Source of the DNA: a bacterium
GTDB taxonomy: Bacteria; Latescibacterota; Latescibacteria; Latescibacterales; Latescibacteraceae
Direction: 5' to 3'
Length of the DNA: 64,000 bases
NCBI GenBank assembly: GCA_021372535.1
Contig: JAJFUH010000038.1
Coordinates: 32,570 to 96,569, forward strand
Both the position numbers and the translations under genes were made by a program. Of the stretch, positions 44,929-52,874 are shown piece by piece; position 1 is the stretch's first letter; each line of letters begins with the position of its first letter. Below the pieces are notes generated by a model. That model saw nothing but the letters and a program-made list of their open reading frames with translations, was not told the origin of the DNA and did no database searches.

Positions 44929-46275
44929 ATGTCTGAACGGAAAACCGGCGCAAGCAGGCGCAAATTCATGGGCATCGCAGCCGGAACGGCATTTGCAGCG
45001 GCGGCCACTCCGCTCGTGAAGTCCGCTTCGGCGCAGACAAAAACGGGGAAGAAACTCAAGGTTGCTCTTGTGGGAACCGGAATCCGCGGCAGCGGCACCT
45101 GGGGTAAACCGCTCATCGATAATTACAGCGATATCATCGAGTTCGTGGGTCTCTGCGACCGTAATCCGAAACGGATGGAGTTCGTGCAGCAGTACCTCGG
45201 CCTGAAATGCCCCCTGTTTATCGACACCGATTTCGACACGATGATCGAGAAAACCCGACCCGACAGGGTCATTGTCACCACCATGGACTGCTTCCATGCC
45301 AAGTACATCTGCCGCGCCATGGAGCTCGGCTGCGATGTCATCACCGAAAAGCCCCTGTGCACCGACGAGAAAATGTGCCAGCAGATCATGGATACCGAAA
45401 AGCGCACGGGACGGCATATCCGGGTGACGTTCAACTACCGGTACGGTCCTGCCGCGGCCCGTGTCAAGGAGATACTCATGTCCGGCGAAATCGGGCGGAT
45501 CACCTCGGTCGACTTCTCCTACTACCTCAATACCGACCACGGTGCTTCGTACTACCGCCGGTGGCACGGCTACAAGCAGAACTCGGGCTCGCTCCTCGTG
45601 CACAAGGCAACCCACCACTTCGATCTTCTCAACTGGTGGCTCGATGCCGAACCGATGATGGTCAACGCCCACGGCGACCTCCGTCACTACGGCTTCAACA
45701 GTCCCTTCCGCGGCGAGCGCTGCATGACCTGCCAGCACAAGAAAACCTGCCCCTTCTTCTGGGACATTACCACAAACGAATTCCTTATGAACCTCTATGT
45801 CAAACCGGAGACCGAGGACGGCTACATCAGGGATCACTGCCTCTTCAGCGAGGACATCAACATCTGGGACACGATGTCAGTTCAGGTGCGGTACCACAAC
45901 GATGTGCTCCTCAACTATTCCCTCAATTCATGCATGCCCTACGAGGGGTATCTGGTCGGCTTCAACGGCACCAAGGGACGTCTCGACGCCCGTGAATACC
46001 ACCAGCAGCCCTGGGAAGTCGACCGTCTCGCCGACATCAGGGTCACCAGGATTTTCGGCGATTCGCGGTTATACACCGTTCCGAACGCCGGGCCCGGTCA
46101 CTGGGGCGCGGACGAAAAAATGCAGGATATGATATTCCGCGGGCCGATACCCGATCCTCTTCATCAGACCGCGGGAAGCAGGGCGGGCGCCCTTTCCATC
46201 ATGATCGGCGTGACCGCGCGGCGGAGCATCGAACAACAGCGGCCGATCGCTGTCGAGGAGCTGGTGAAGATATAA
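44929..46275 (+). CDS. Tat-exported Gfo/Idh/MocA-family oxidoreductase
   Basis: 448 residues. Twin-arginine region (ASRRKFMGIAAG) with AAAATPLVKSASAQ, then a Rossmann fold (KVALVGTGIRGSG), the catalytic EKP in VITEKPLCTDEKM and a C-terminal alpha/beta domain. A Cys cluster C-x2-C-x5-C (CMTCQHKKTC, about 265-274) is embedded in the second domain. Tat export suggests it folds with its NAD(P) before crossing the membrane. Family members act on sugars or glycosides, with some tightly bound-NAD glycosidases known. Substrate not determinable. Confidence 0.88.
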   Translation: MSERKTGASRRKFMGIAAGTAFAAAATPLVKSASAQTKTGKKLKVALVGTGIRGSGTWGKPLIDNYSDIIEFVGLCDRNPKRMEFVQQYLGLKCPLFIDTDFDTMIEKTRPDRVIVTTMDCFHAKYICRAMELGCDVITEKPLCTDEKMCQQIMDTEKRTGRHIRVTFNYRYGPAAARVKEILMSGEIGRITSVDFSYYLNTDHGASYYRRWHGYKQNSGSLLVHKATHHFDLLNWWLDAEPMMVNAHGDLRHYGFNSPFRGERCMTCQHKKTCPFFWDITTNEFLMNLYVKPETEDGYIRDHCLFSEDINIWDTMSVQVRYHNDVLLNYSLNSCMPYEGYLVGFNGTKGRLDAREYHQQPWEVDRLADIRVTRIFGDSRLYTVPNAGPGHWGADEKMQDMIFRGPIPDPLHQTAGSRAGALSIMIGVTARRSIEQQRPIAVEELVKI

Positions 46276-46318
46276 TAAAAGCGCTCATCGAAGCATGAAT
46301 ACACACATATAAATATCA

Positions 46319-46348
46319 CGCAACAATCTGCAAATACTAATTGTTGCG
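46319..46348. other. Intergenic stem-loop upstream of blaI-like gene
   Basis: CGCAACAAT (46319-46327) and ATTGTTGCG (46340-46348) form a perfect 9-bp stem with a 12-base loop, 44 bases past the preceding stop. There is no T-run, so it may be a weak terminator, a transcript-stabilising hairpin or a protein-binding palindrome. Confidence 0.45.
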
Positions 46349-46373
46349 GAAGTTATACGAGTGCCGTCAAACG

Positions 46374-46393
46374 AATAATACACTTGTCTTAAT
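46374..46393. promoter_or_regulatory. Imperfect upstream BlaI-type operator
   Basis: AATAATACACTTGTCTTAAT has the left half-site and TACA-NN-TGT core of the perfect palindrome at 46408-46427, with a degraded right half. Its centre is 34 bases upstream of that operator, about three helical turns. Predicted secondary repressor site. Confidence 0.5.
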
Positions 46394-46400
46394 TTTGTGC

Positions 46401-46429
46401 TTGACAGAATAATACATCTGTATTATTAT
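46401..46429 (+). promoter_or_regulatory. Sigma-70 promoter containing a BlaI-type operator
   Basis: TTGACA (46401-46406), a 17-base spacer and TATTAT (46424-46429) form a near-consensus promoter. The spacer and -10 contain AATAATACATCTGTATTATT (46408-46427), a 20-base palindrome with only the central two bases unpaired and the TACA-NN-TGTA core recognised by BlaI/MecI repressors. Repressor binding would occlude RNA polymerase, so the operon is predicted to be autoregulated. Confidence 0.8.
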
Positions 46430-46457
46430 TAATACAGCTTACTGAAAGGAGAAGGCT

Positions 46458-46844
46458 ATGACGATAAAACGATCAGACCTGTCCAGAACGGAGTGGTCCA
46501 TCATGAACATATGCTGGAAAAAGGGGCAGGCAAGCGCTCGCGACATATACGATGAAACGCTCAGAAATAAAAAGCGCGGCTACCAGACGGTGAAGACCAT
46601 GCTCGACCGTCTCGTTATCAAACGGTATCTCGAACGTGAGAAGTTCGGCCCCATCTGGCTCTACAAACCCGCCGTATCACGGGCTCAGGTTCTGGCACGT
46701 GAGATAGACACGTTTGTCGACACTGTGCTCGACAGGACCTTCGCTCCTCTTTTCGCCCGTCTGGCGGAAAAAGAGCACCTTTCGCGCGAAGAGATCGATG
46801 CCCTGAAAAAAATTATCGTGGAACATGACGAGGAGAAAGAGTGA
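46458..46844 (+). CDS. blaI: BlaI/MecI/CopY-type transcriptional repressor
   Basis: 128 residues. N-terminal winged helix (LSRTEWSIMNICWKKGQASA, then GYQTVKTMLDRLVIKR) and a C-terminal dimerisation helix region (EHLSREEIDALKKIIVEHD). The scissile region of BlaI/MecI lies in the helix before that. Full family length. It has its own operator-containing promoter 30 bases upstream and is translationally coupled (TGATG) to the membrane protease gene that should cleave or otherwise inactivate it. AAAGGAG precedes the ATG. Confidence 0.92.
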   Translation: MTIKRSDLSRTEWSIMNICWKKGQASARDIYDETLRNKKRGYQTVKTMLDRLVIKRYLEREKFGPIWLYKPAVSRAQVLAREIDTFVDTVLDRTFAPLFARLAEKEHLSREEIDALKKIIVEHDEEKE

Positions 46845-48205
46845 TGGATTTTCTCGGCTTTATGGCTGAATCGACAGCCCGTCATCTCTGGACTGTGAGC
46901 CTCCAGGTGACCGTGCTCGTTGCTGTCATATGGATTGTCGACCGTCTCAGCTTCAGGGCGTCATCGCTCTTTCGCTACTGGCTGTGGCTTATTGTGCTTG
47001 CGCGGCTGTGTATTCCGGTAAACCTCGATATTCCGGGCGGAATTCGATGGATTGTTAAATATGCTGCACATAACGGGATTCTCACGGATAATGGATTTCC
47101 CGGTCGGGCATGGATGTCGGATTCATTCGGCGCCGTCGCCTTCCCGTTCATTCCCGAATCATCATTCCCGGCGCACTGGTACACATCTGCCGGTTTTGTC
47201 TGGATGGCCGTGTGTGGAATGGTTGCGGTATCGATCGTGTTCAGAATATATCATATCAGGAAATTCTCGGGTACATGGATACGTGCCGGGCGGACGGATC
47301 TTTGTGCTCTGCTCGATACACTGAGACACAGTCTGAGGGTCAGGCAGACTGTTTCTCTGTATTCCTTCGAAGATGAGGCAGCCGCTGTTCCGGCGGTAAT
47401 CGGAATCATGAAACCGCGAATTTTGCTTCCCCGCGTTATAGTCGAGACATGGGAGCTGACGGATATCGAACCGGTTCTGCTTCATGAGCTCGCGCATATA
47501 AAGAGATTTGACCTTATGGTCAATTGCCTGCAGATGATCGTTCAGGCGGTCTATTTCTTCCATCCCCTCGTATGGTTTGTTAACAGACGACTGCGGTATT
47601 TCCGCGAGGAACTGTGCGATGATACTGCCGTACGTTATCTCGTTTCCGGCCGGAAACATTATACCATGAGCATGCTGAGGGTCATGGAAGAGACATGTCG
47701 TATGCCGGTGCCCGGTTATATCGGGATCGGTTTTTCGGAAAGGAACTCCACGATAAGCGAAAGGATCAAACGAATCATGCGAAAAGACTATACCCCATAC
47801 ACCAGTCTTACATTGTTGTCGGTTTTTATGCTGTTTATCGTGACAGCGGTGAGTTTTACCCTTTCATGTGCCAGCGCCGGAAAAGAATCAGTTAAAATTG
47901 AAGGTATCGTCCTTGCCAGAACGGATGGAAGTCCCGGACAGGAAATGGTGCTTAAGCAGAATTACCCGAATCCCGTCAACACATCGACCACGTTCATATT
48001 TTCCCTTCCGAAGTCCGGCCATACGGCTCTTGCAGTATATGATGTTAAAGGGAACGAAATTGCCGTTCTGGTCGACAAGGAATTATCGGAAGGCGAATAC
48101 ACCGTGAAATGGAATGTCGGCAAGCTTAAGAGCGGAGTTTATTTTTACCGTCTGAAATCGGGTTCCGGAGAAATTGTCAAGAAAATGACGGTAATTTCCT
48201 CCTGA
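46844..48205 (+). CDS. BlaR1-like M56 metalloprotease with C-terminal sorting-type domain
   Basis: 453 residues from ATG 46844 (TGATG overlap with blaI). Four hydrophobic segments: about 17-33, 43-58, 116-135 and 322-341. The M56 zinc site is HELAH (214-218), with a third ligand likely in EELCDD (about 256). After TM4 the protein runs into SCAS (Cys342, lipobox-like) and then, instead of the penicillin-binding sensor of BlaR1/MecR1, a FlgD/T9SS-type domain (QNYPNPVNTSTTFIFSLPKS at 372-391, ending KKMTVISS). It should be a membrane anti-repressor that responds to something this beta-sandwich senses. Confidence 0.88.
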   Translation: MDFLGFMAESTARHLWTVSLQVTVLVAVIWIVDRLSFRASSLFRYWLWLIVLARLCIPVNLDIPGGIRWIVKYAAHNGILTDNGFPGRAWMSDSFGAVAFPFIPESSFPAHWYTSAGFVWMAVCGMVAVSIVFRIYHIRKFSGTWIRAGRTDLCALLDTLRHSLRVRQTVSLYSFEDEAAAVPAVIGIMKPRILLPRVIVETWELTDIEPVLLHELAHIKRFDLMVNCLQMIVQAVYFFHPLVWFVNRRLRYFREELCDDTAVRYLVSGRKHYTMSMLRVMEETCRMPVPGYIGIGFSERNSTISERIKRIMRKDYTPYTSLTLLSVFMLFIVTAVSFTLSCASAGKESVKIEGIVLARTDGSPGQEMVLKQNYPNPVNTSTTFIFSLPKSGHTALAVYDVKGNEIAVLVDKELSEGEYTVKWNVGKLKSGVYFYRLKSGSGEIVKKMTVISS

Positions 48206-48277
48206 TATTCTATTATATCAATGCAGGAAGGCGTTCGCTCTGCCTTTTCATCTCCGGGGAAACCGACTGCCGAATGA

Positions 48278-48305
48278 GGGCGATACATCCTTTCGGGTAT
48301 CGCCC
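48278..48305. terminator. Stem-loop between convergent genes
   Basis: GGGCGATAC (48278-48286) pairs with GTATCGCCC (48297-48305), perfect 9 bp, 10-base loop. Located between the converging BlaR1-like and transglutaminase-like genes. A T-run is lacking directly after it on the plus strand, so terminator function is probable but not certain. Confidence 0.6.
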
Positions 48306-48327
48306 CCCTGCAGTCCCTGTGATTTTT

Positions 48328-50487
48328 TCAGAAGGGCGTTTCGAACTGAACATCGGCAAAATTCAACTCTACTGTCGATGGCTTGCCGGTTACTCCCATC
48401 ATGCTGACCGATCGGACCTCGAGCATGTTTCTGCCGGACCGGAGTATCCATGTCCAGTTGGCCGGAGCGTCCCGCCAACCGGTGTTATTGGAATTTACTT
48501 CGAAATGACTGAAGTTCGGTGTGTAAGTCTCGAATTCAAGAAAAATGCGGTCTTTGGGCGGCCCTACGGTGGCATGGATATGGACTGTGTTCAGGTCGGG
48601 ATAGATATCCCGTTTGCGGTCGGTATACCATGTGTACTGGCGGCGTCTGGGTGTGCGCGTGTCGTACCAGTTGATATAACCGTTCCATGGCCAGAGTGAA
48701 TTACCATGACTCAACGGCCGAGGGTATTTCTTCTCGTAAAAGTTGTTACGGGGCACATACCGGAAAAAGGCACCGTTGAAAAAACCACCCAGGGACGAGC
48801 GGAAATGATGAGAAAGCGAACCGCGTTTGAGGCCGGCATCCTCGGTCTGGGGATCGAAGTTGCCGCGCGAATACGTCGTCCAGTCGATTGATTTCCCGGG
48901 GAAGAAGTAGTCCAGATATTTCCAGTGGATATCCATCATATTCATCGGCTCGATGGTTTCCTCATCCCAGAGGTAATGGTTGTAGGAGGCGTCTATATAT
49001 ATCCACTTGGCGTGATCGTCATTCCATACTTCGCATACCTCGTGGCCGTCCACATTGGCCAGACGGGCCTGCCAGCCGTACGACATGCACAGTCCTGCCA
49101 GAAAGTTATTGTGCTGGATGCACATGCCGCCGCCGCCCGCCATATTGATCCGTTCCACTATCGACAGGGCGTCCCAGTCGGGATAATCCGGCTGGGGCTC
49201 AGTCCAGTTCCAGCGTTCGGAAGCGTATTCGAGAAGCCTTACCTGTTTTTCGAACTCTGTCTGCGCTCCCTCGAGGAGTTCGTCGAGATTCTCTCGATCC
49301 CGGAGCTCCTTGAACTCGGGACGGTCCCATTTTTCCCACTCCCACTCAAGTGAAGAATACTCGATTTCAGGATTATATACGGCAAGCAGCCTGATGTTTT
49401 TGTGTTCGGGGATCGGGAAACGCTCCTGGAGCTCAGCCCTGACCGAAAGTGACTTGAATTTCGGGCTCACCAGCGGATTGTCTGTTGTAAACACCATGCG
49501 AAGCTGGAGGTAACGGCGGTTGAATTCACGTCCCGCTGTCCAGTCGACATTCCGTCCTTCGCCTATGAACACATAGTCTTCCCATTTGTCCGAGTATGGA
49601 TCGGGGCTTGTTCCTCTCCGCATATAGTACTCGATTCGGGCCCCTTCCGGAACATCGGCTTTCAACGCTATTTCCAGCTTCTGTATGGTGTGCTGTCTGA
49701 CATAGAAATCTTTCGAATCGCCGCGCCAGAGATCGATAACGGGAGTTGCCAGCCAGCCGTCATTCACGTGACGGTCCATACTCAGGCGTATCGAATACTC
49801 TGCGCGCGTGTCACCCAGCGGGCCGAAAGGGCTTTCCTTCCATGTTTCGCCGCCGTCAGTGGTTTTAAAGGAAGTTTTTCCCACATCAGCCGGATCGCCG
49901 CCGCCTCTTTCGAATTCGTCTGCGCGTGATAAATACAACACCCAGCCCTCTTTTTCGCTTTTTGCCTGGGGACAGGAAAGAGTAAAGACATTTTCTCCTT
50001 TTTTCAACCACTGGGCCGGAAACTCTCCCCACAGATAATTCTGATAATAGGAGGAGACGTTCCATGTTTTCATGGTGGTTTCCTTGCCGTTCACATTGAT
50101 AGTCAGGGGATAATTGCCCTGTTTATGGTTGTAAACGACCAGGTACGCGGCACGGGTCCGGGGATCCTGAATGGTCAGTACTTTCCTTGCCATGACATGC
50201 CCCCAGATGACATCACGGTCAACACCTTTTTCACTGCTTCCGGCGCCAGGGGAGTCATTTTCCACAAGATCCATATCGAACAGCATGACCTCTTTGTTTT
50301 CGTTCTTCATGAGCATGTGCATAAAGCCGGTATCGTAAACCTTTTCGGCATCGGCCTCCCATGTTACAACCGTCGCCGGTGGCGCGGCGGCAAATGAATC
50401 CGCAGGAATGAAAAAAAGAGCCAACAATGCAATTACCTGGAGTATTGTATTCCAAAGGTTCTTGTTATGAATTGCGAAACGTTTCAT
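48328..50487 (-). CDS. Secreted transglutaminase-like protein, copy 1
   Basis: 719 residues from ATG 50487 with a signal region (ALLALFFIPADSFAA). An N-terminal sugar-binding-like beta part (residues 40-350) contains the shared motif ENDSPGAGSSEKG. The C-terminal part has a transglutaminase core: Cys in GGGGMCIQHN (about 456), His in DGHEVCEVW and Asp in WIYIDASYNH, in the order C-H-D expected for the papain-like fold. The last about 120 residues form a beta-sandwich. Could cleave or cross-link peptides of the envelope; no closer family name recognised. The paralogue at 54906 shares all motifs. Confidence 0.75.
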   Translation of the reverse strand: MKRFAIHNKNLWNTILQVIALLALFFIPADSFAAAPPATVVTWEADAEKVYDTGFMHMLMKNENKEVMLFDMDLVENDSPGAGSSEKGVDRDVIWGHVMARKVLTIQDPRTRAAYLVVYNHKQGNYPLTINVNGKETTMKTWNVSSYYQNYLWGEFPAQWLKKGENVFTLSCPQAKSEKEGWVLYLSRADEFERGGGDPADVGKTSFKTTDGGETWKESPFGPLGDTRAEYSIRLSMDRHVNDGWLATPVIDLWRGDSKDFYVRQHTIQKLEIALKADVPEGARIEYYMRRGTSPDPYSDKWEDYVFIGEGRNVDWTAGREFNRRYLQLRMVFTTDNPLVSPKFKSLSVRAELQERFPIPEHKNIRLLAVYNPEIEYSSLEWEWEKWDRPEFKELRDRENLDELLEGAQTEFEKQVRLLEYASERWNWTEPQPDYPDWDALSIVERINMAGGGGMCIQHNNFLAGLCMSYGWQARLANVDGHEVCEVWNDDHAKWIYIDASYNHYLWDEETIEPMNMMDIHWKYLDYFFPGKSIDWTTYSRGNFDPQTEDAGLKRGSLSHHFRSSLGGFFNGAFFRYVPRNNFYEKKYPRPLSHGNSLWPWNGYINWYDTRTPRRRQYTWYTDRKRDIYPDLNTVHIHATVGPPKDRIFLEFETYTPNFSHFEVNSNNTGWRDAPANWTWILRSGRNMLEVRSVSMMGVTGKPSTVELNFADVQFETPF

Positions 50488-50918
50488 GAATAACCCCCCG
50501 CCTTTGATGAGAATTGTCAATACAGATTATTCCAGCTTTTTATCCGGATTTTTCCCATGTCAAAATCATGAGCAGTCAATATTCTCCAAAAACTTAGAAG
50601 CCTTGTGAAAAATCCCGTTTGTGTGGATAAAAGCTGTCAAGGGTTGGCACGAAGTGCCGATTTACATGCCCTTGACAGCACCGAAATAACACATTTCATC
50701 ATGGGGCTTGTGAAAAATATACTTTTTCATAGCCCCCTTAGTGATAGGCAAATATTACCTTTCAATAATTCTATCGCAAGTATTTTGTTTTTGAAACACC
50801 ATCCCGCTTGTCTGAAATGTTTTATACTGTATTATTTTTTGTCTTGCTTCTTTGCCGAAAACGATTACCATATTTACAAATCGCATATTACAGCACAACA
50901 TATCCTGAGGGAGGGATC
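50488..50918. other. Intergenic region with nested hairpin and flanking direct repeats
   Basis: 431 bases upstream of the fucosidase. It holds a two-tier hairpin (outer stem 50633-50643 with 50669-50679, inner GGCAC/GTGCC at 50646-50658) flanked by a 12-base direct repeat, CTTGTGAAAAAT, at 50602-50613 and 50707-50718. The rest is AT-rich. The arrangement resembles a small palindromic mobile element with duplicated target, or a leader structure. Confidence 0.5.
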
Positions 50919-52310
50919 ATGAAACGTTTACTGGCAGTTATTATGCTCGCATTTTTAGCGGCCGGATTACTTGCGCCGTCGCAGCAGTGTATCGCGCAGG
51001 CATCGGGACAGAACATATTCGGGGAAACCGAACAGCAGCGAGAAGCCCGTATGGCATGGTGGACGGATGCCCGGTTCGGCATGTTCATTCACTGGGGGCT
51101 TTATGCGCTCCCCGCCCGTCACGAATGGGTCAAAAACGTTGAACGTATTCCGGACGAAGAGTATCAGAAGTACTTCGAGCTTTTCAATCCCGACCTGTAT
51201 GATCCTGTTGAATGGGCGCGCGCCGCAAAAAAAGCGGGCATGAAATATGTGGTCATCACCTCGAAACATCATGAGGGTTTCTGCCTGTTCGATTCAAAGT
51301 ACACCGATTACAAAGCGACCAACACACCCTACGGCAAAGATCTGCTGAAACCCTTTGTCAAAGCGTTCCGTGACGAGGGCCTTAAGGTCGGTTTCTACTA
51401 TTCCCTTATCGACTGGCACCATCCCGAATTTCCTGTCGACCGTATTCACCCCATGCGTGACAACAAGGAGTTCAGGGAAAAGGAAAAAAACCGTGACATC
51501 ACCAAGTATCAGGAATACCTGCAAAATCAGGTGCGCGAAATCCTGACCATGTACGGCAAGATCGACTGCCTTTTCCTCGATTTCTCGTATCCGGGCGAGG
51601 ACGGAAAGGGCAGGGATGACTGGCAGTCGGTGAAACTGCTCAAGATGATCCGCGAGATTCAGCCCGACATCATCGTGAATGACCGTCTCGACCTGCTCGA
51701 TGTGCCGGGCGGCTGGGATTACAGGACGCCCGAACAGTTCAAACCCCGCGAATGGATCAAGATGGACGGCAAACGTGTGCCCTGGGAAACCTGCCAGACC
51801 TTTTCCGGCTCATGGGGCTACTACCGTGACGAAGCAACCTGGAAAAGTGTAAACCAGCTGCTCGAACTCCTGATCGATACGGTCAGCAAAGGGGGCAATC
51901 TGCTGCTCAATGTCGGCCCGACTGCGCGCGGTACGTTCGACAACCGGGCATACGACCGTCTGGACGGCATCGGCGAATGGATGAGGGTGAACGGCCGCTC
52001 GATCTACGGCTGCACCCAGGCGCCGGATGAGTTCCAAAAGCCGGATAACTGCCTGCTGACCTATAATCCGAAAACGAACCGCCTGTATGTCCATATCCTC
52101 GACTGGCCCATGGGCAAACTGCATCTCGACGGGTACGCCGGGAAAGTCAAGTACGCCCAGCTTCTGCATGATGCATCCGAGGTCAAATTCCAGGGCATAC
52201 ATGAGTGGCAGGCATCGGTGGAAAAAACAGGGAGTCAGACGCTGACGCTCGATCTGCCGATTGTCAAGCCCGATGTGGCGATTCCGGTTGTCGAGTTGTT
52301 TTTGAAGTAG
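50919..52310 (+). CDS. Alpha-L-fucosidase, glycoside hydrolase family 29
   Basis: 463 residues from ATG 50919 (GGGAGG just upstream). Signal peptide MKRLLAVIMLAFLAAGLLA. The GH29 barrel begins RFGMFIHWGLYALPARHEW, then VVITSKHHEGFCLFDSKYTD and the likely nucleophile region CLFLDFSYPG, with a C-terminal beta-sandwich (LNVGPTARGTFDNRA, then KLHLDGYAG). It releases alpha-L-fucose from glycans outside the cell. It stands near a transglutaminase-like gene and ThuA/SUMF1-like genes rather than the heparinase set. Confidence 0.93.
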   Translation: MKRLLAVIMLAFLAAGLLAPSQQCIAQASGQNIFGETEQQREARMAWWTDARFGMFIHWGLYALPARHEWVKNVERIPDEEYQKYFELFNPDLYDPVEWARAAKKAGMKYVVITSKHHEGFCLFDSKYTDYKATNTPYGKDLLKPFVKAFRDEGLKVGFYYSLIDWHHPEFPVDRIHPMRDNKEFREKEKNRDITKYQEYLQNQVREILTMYGKIDCLFLDFSYPGEDGKGRDDWQSVKLLKMIREIQPDIIVNDRLDLLDVPGGWDYRTPEQFKPREWIKMDGKRVPWETCQTFSGSWGYYRDEATWKSVNQLLELLIDTVSKGGNLLLNVGPTARGTFDNRAYDRLDGIGEWMRVNGRSIYGCTQAPDEFQKPDNCLLTYNPKTNRLYVHILDWPMGKLHLDGYAGKVKYAQLLHDASEVKFQGIHEWQASVEKTGSQTLTLDLPIVKPDVAIPVVELFLK

Positions 52311-52393
52311 GGAAAAACTGTCTGATCTATAAATAATCATGAATTGAAACCTTTGAAAAAATAAAAAGATCATACTCGTGTTGATCATCAGTC

Positions 52394-52419
52394 CCCTTAT
52401 TCCCTGTTTGGAATAAGGG
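52394..52419 (+). terminator. Hairpin after the fucosidase gene
   Basis: CCCTTATTCC (52394-52403) pairs perfectly with GGAATAAGGG (52410-52419) around CTGTTT. About 85 bases past the fucosidase stop, followed by TTAGAG without a long T-run; a probable but weak terminator. Confidence 0.5.
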
Positions 52420-52445
52420 TTAGAGATAAGTGCAATTTACTGTAT

Positions 52446-52555
52446 TTCATAGAATTATTACCCTCACCCCCGGTCCCTCTCCCGTAAACAGGAGAGGGAA
52501 GAAAAGCATTAAAACAGGCATTCGAGCATATTGCTGATAATTACTTCAAAGGTTT
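52446..52555. repeat. About 104-bp dispersed repeat, copy 2
   Basis: Starts TCATAGAATTATTACCCTCA and runs through CCCTCTCCCGTAAACAGGAG and GGGAAGAAAAGCATTA to ACTTCAAAGGTTTC, colinear with 7815-7926. Here it lies in an intergenic region with no gene starting at its edge, which defines the ends independently. Confidence 0.75.
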
Positions 52556-52563
52556 CGAATTAT

Positions 52564-52610
52564 AATAGAACACGGATTTACGCGGATCGGACGGATTTAC
52601 GCGGATTTGT
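52564..52610. repeat. ACGGATTTACGCGGAT-type repeat, copy 1
   Basis: Tandem-like words ACACGGATTTACGCGGAT and ACGGATTTACGCGGATTT. Related copies are at 54611-54640, 57311-57352 and 58962-59001. A low-complexity dispersed element confined here to the 52-59 kb intergenic spaces. Confidence 0.6.
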
Positions 52611-52874
52611 ATATTATATATCTTTGTGCCTTTGTGTCTTTGTGGTTAAATATATTCTTATAAATAATCCGGATTATACCACTATCTGTATAAAGCCGTA
52701 TGTCGATCGTACGTATCCGCTTGATCGGCAAACTCTGAATTCGCCGAATTTAGTATACGCCGAAGCACGTATACTATAAACCGGTTATTCCTGTGATTGA
52801 ATTATATTGATAATGACAATAGTGTATTCATCCGTTGAATCGGGCCGGTCACTCGACGGCACAAGGAGGCATAC

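Larger units (their letters stand above)
52311..52874. other. Repeat-rich intergenic region
   Basis: 564 bases without a gene. It contains a terminator-like hairpin (52394-52419), the second copy of the 104-bp repeat (52446-52555), a copy of the ACGGATTTACGCGGAT repeat (52564-52610), and the phrase CTTTGTGCCTTTGTGTCTTT often seen in non-coding DNA of environmental genomes. Several different repeat families have landed side by side here. Confidence 0.6.
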
